From the NCBI GenBank assembly GCA_003486945.1, contig DNFL01000192.1:1-7052 (forward strand): DNA of 7,052 nucleotides. Direction: 5' to 3'. Source of the DNA: Hyphomonas sp. GTDB lineage: Bacteria; Pseudomonadota; Alphaproteobacteria; Caulobacterales; Hyphomonadaceae. How positions within the stretch are numbered: the stretch's first letter is position 1; each line of letters begins with the position of its first letter. The notes under the pieces are model-generated. The model worked only from the letters and a program-made list of their open reading frames with translations. It ran no database searches and was not told the origin of the DNA. This document shows positions 5,943 through 7,052 of the stretch, one piece after another. Both the position numbers and the translations under genes were made by a program.

Positions 5943-6193
5943 TGCCGGATACCTTCGAGCGCCTGTTGGGCCCGCGCCCTTCGCTGACACTGGACATTGA
6001 GGAGGGCTTTGTGACCGGCCTCTGGGTCGCCGGGCGAAGGCCGGACCTGATCATTCGGGACTTCGATCTCGGCGCTACTGCCAGTGATGCCTCGCTCGAT
6101 TTCTTCGGCGCGCCGTTCGTCCCGATCAATTGGCACCTGCCGCCCTGGCGACTGGGCCTCGCCCTTGCGCCCCCACACCTGTTTCCATTCTGA
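5942..6193 (+). CDS. Small protein of unknown function (83 aa), ardA-parB cluster
   Basis: I do not recognise a domain. The sequence alternates beta-like stretches (SLTLDIEEGFVTGLWVAG, 14-31; DLIIRDFDLG, 35-44) and ends in a proline/tryptophan-rich tail (WHLPPWRLGLALAPPHLFPF, 64-83). The start is well supported: AAGGAGG at 5928-5934 lies 7 bases before ATG 5942, and the ATG shares one base with the preceding stop. A GTG one codon upstream (5939) is possible but too close to the binding site. Position between the ardA-linked gene and the parB-like gene, with 11 bases to the latter, indicates membership of the same transcription unit. A role in element maintenance or anti-defence would be guesswork. 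Confidence 0.75.
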   Translation: MPDTFERLLGPRPSLTLDIEEGFVTGLWVAGRRPDLIIRDFDLGATASDASLDFFGAPFVPINWHLPPWRLGLALAPPHLFPF

Positions 6194-6204
6194 GGAGTTA
6201 TCCC

Positions 6205-7052
6205 ATGTCACAACCTGAACTGATCCACATCGAGCTCAGCAAGCTCAGCATTTCCAGACTCAACATGCGCCAAGGCCGCAAGGCGCCGGATGTCTCCGAC
6301 ATCCTGCCGTCCATCCGGGAGAAGGGTATCCGTCAGACCCTTCTCGTCCGGCGTGAAGCGGGTGGCTACGGCATCGTCGCCGGACGCCGCCGGTTCTTTG
6401 CGCTCCAAGAGATCGCAAAGGAGAGCGGCACCGATCCGCTTGTGCCCTGCGCAGTCATGGCGGACGGTGATGCAGCCTCCGCCATCGAAGCGTCCATCAT
6501 CGAGAACGTGGCGCGGCTGCCCGCCACCGAGATGGAACAGTACACAGCATTTCGGAAGCTTCACGACGAGGGTAGGGCCATTGAGGACATCGCTGCGTTC
6601 TTCGGCGTAACAGAACTGAACGTCCGGCGCGTCCTCGCGCTGGCAGCGCTCAGTGCGCCGATCCGGAGACTTTATGCCAACGAAGAAATCGACCCAGAAA
6701 CCGTCCGCGCCCTCACGCTCGCGACACCTGCCCAGCAGGCGGACTGGCTGAAACTCTGGAACAGCGAGACAGATCGCGCGCCCATGGGGCGGGCCTGCAA
6801 GGCGTGGGTGACAGGCGGCGCAACTATCACGACTGACAAGGCCTTGTTCGACCTTGCGACTTATACTGGCGCAGTGACCGCCGACCTTTTCGGCGAGACT
6901 GCTGTGTTTGCAAATGCAGAGGCGTTCTGGGAGACGCAAGGCGCGGTGATTGCAGATCGCGTTGATAGCTACCGCCAGCGCGGCTGGGCAGATGTGATCT
7001 TGCTGGAGCGAGGCGCGTACTTCCAGCGCTGGGACTATGTCCAGACGACCAA
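6205..7052 (+). CDS. ParB-like (ParB/Srx fold) protein, 3' end beyond the window
   Basis: An open frame runs from ATG 6205 to the last base (282 codons plus 2 bases) without a stop. GAGGAG at 6192-6197 lies 7 bases upstream. The N-terminal part is a ParB/Srx domain: LSKLSISRLNMR (11-22), IREKGIRQTLLVRR (37-50), the AGRRRF variant of the G-E-R-R-[FH] box (59-64) and IIENVARLPATEME (98-111), the counterpart of N-x-x-R-E-x-L. A helix-turn-helix follows at about 125-147 (AIEDIAAFFGVTELNVRRVL). In plasmid and chromosome ParB this architecture binds a centromere-like site and CTP. No parA precedes it and it sits behind ardA, so it more probably belongs to the large orphan ParB-like proteins of plasmids and conjugative elements, with a regulatory or maintenance role. 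The full length and C-terminal domain cannot be seen. Confidence 0.92.
   Translation, partial: MSQPELIHIELSKLSISRLNMRQGRKAPDVSDILPSIREKGIRQTLLVRREAGGYGIVAGRRRFFALQEIAKESGTDPLVPCAVMADGDAASAIEASIIENVARLPATEMEQYTAFRKLHDEGRAIEDIAAFFGVTELNVRRVLALAALSAPIRRLYANEEIDPETVRALTLATPAQQADWLKLWNSETDRAPMGRACKAWVTGGATITTDKALFDLATYTGAVTADLFGETAVFANAEAFWETQGAVIADRVDSYRQRGWADVILLERGAYFQRWDYVQTT

Noticed and set aside
6208..6939. 243-codon open frame on the minus strand opposite the parB-like gene
   Set aside because: The plus strand encodes a clear ParB/Srx domain with a good ribosome binding site; the antisense frame has no coherent domain and is a composition shadow.
1..7052. CRISPR arrays, tRNA or rRNA genes, and insertion sequences
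   Set aside because: No regularly spaced repeats, cloverleaf-like sequence, rRNA stretches or transposase motifs were seen on either strand.

Overview
The window is high-GC DNA with short or overlapping gene junctions, Shine-Dalgarno starts and protein families that I associate with alphaproteobacteria (sphingomonad, rhizobial or caulobacterial accessory DNA). No rRNA, tRNA or housekeeping gene is present to fix the taxon. Bases 1-16 match the end of the Illumina TruSeq adapter, so the left edge is probably a raw contig end and not native sequence.

Left part (17-4656). After the C-terminal tail of a small upstream gene (stop at 100-102) comes a short AT-richer control region. It holds a plausible sigma70-type promoter (156-184) and an inverted repeat (184-250) overlapping its -10/start region. 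Three tightly coupled plus-strand genes follow: a class II Fic protein (268-1404) with an N-terminal inhibitory motif and a C-terminal winged helix; a superfamily 2 DEAD/DEAH-type helicase (1407-3482); and a GIY-YIG (T5orf172/Mug113-like) nuclease protein (3475-4656). The junctions are a 2-base gap (or a 4-base overlap with the earlier ATG) and an 8-base overlap, so this looks like one operon. The helicase C-terminus and the nuclease N-terminus carry a similar short module (F-[LV]-x-E-x-G-R-[LV]-P followed by [WF]-E-R), which suggests that the two proteins work together. The arrangement is a credible candidate nucleic-acid-targeting defence system with a Fic enzyme as possible modulator or effector. 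I do not recognise it as a named system.

Middle (4657-4893). This gene-free stretch of 237 bases contains a large imperfect palindrome (4702-4853) with four matched arm blocks around a 49-base loop, directly upstream of ardA. It could be a leader RNA, an origin-of-transfer-like element or a single-stranded-DNA promoter of the kind known from leading regions of conjugative plasmids.

Right part (4894-7052). A second plus-strand cluster encodes the antirestriction protein ArdA (4894-5460), two conserved-looking proteins of unknown function (5472-5942 and 5942-6193), and the first 282 codons of a ParB/Srx-fold protein (6205 to the window end, incomplete). ArdA plus a ParB-like protein without an adjacent parA is typical of plasmids, integrative conjugative elements and their remnants. 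The window therefore joins a putative defence operon to an anti-defence/maintenance module, as expected inside a mobile element or genomic island.
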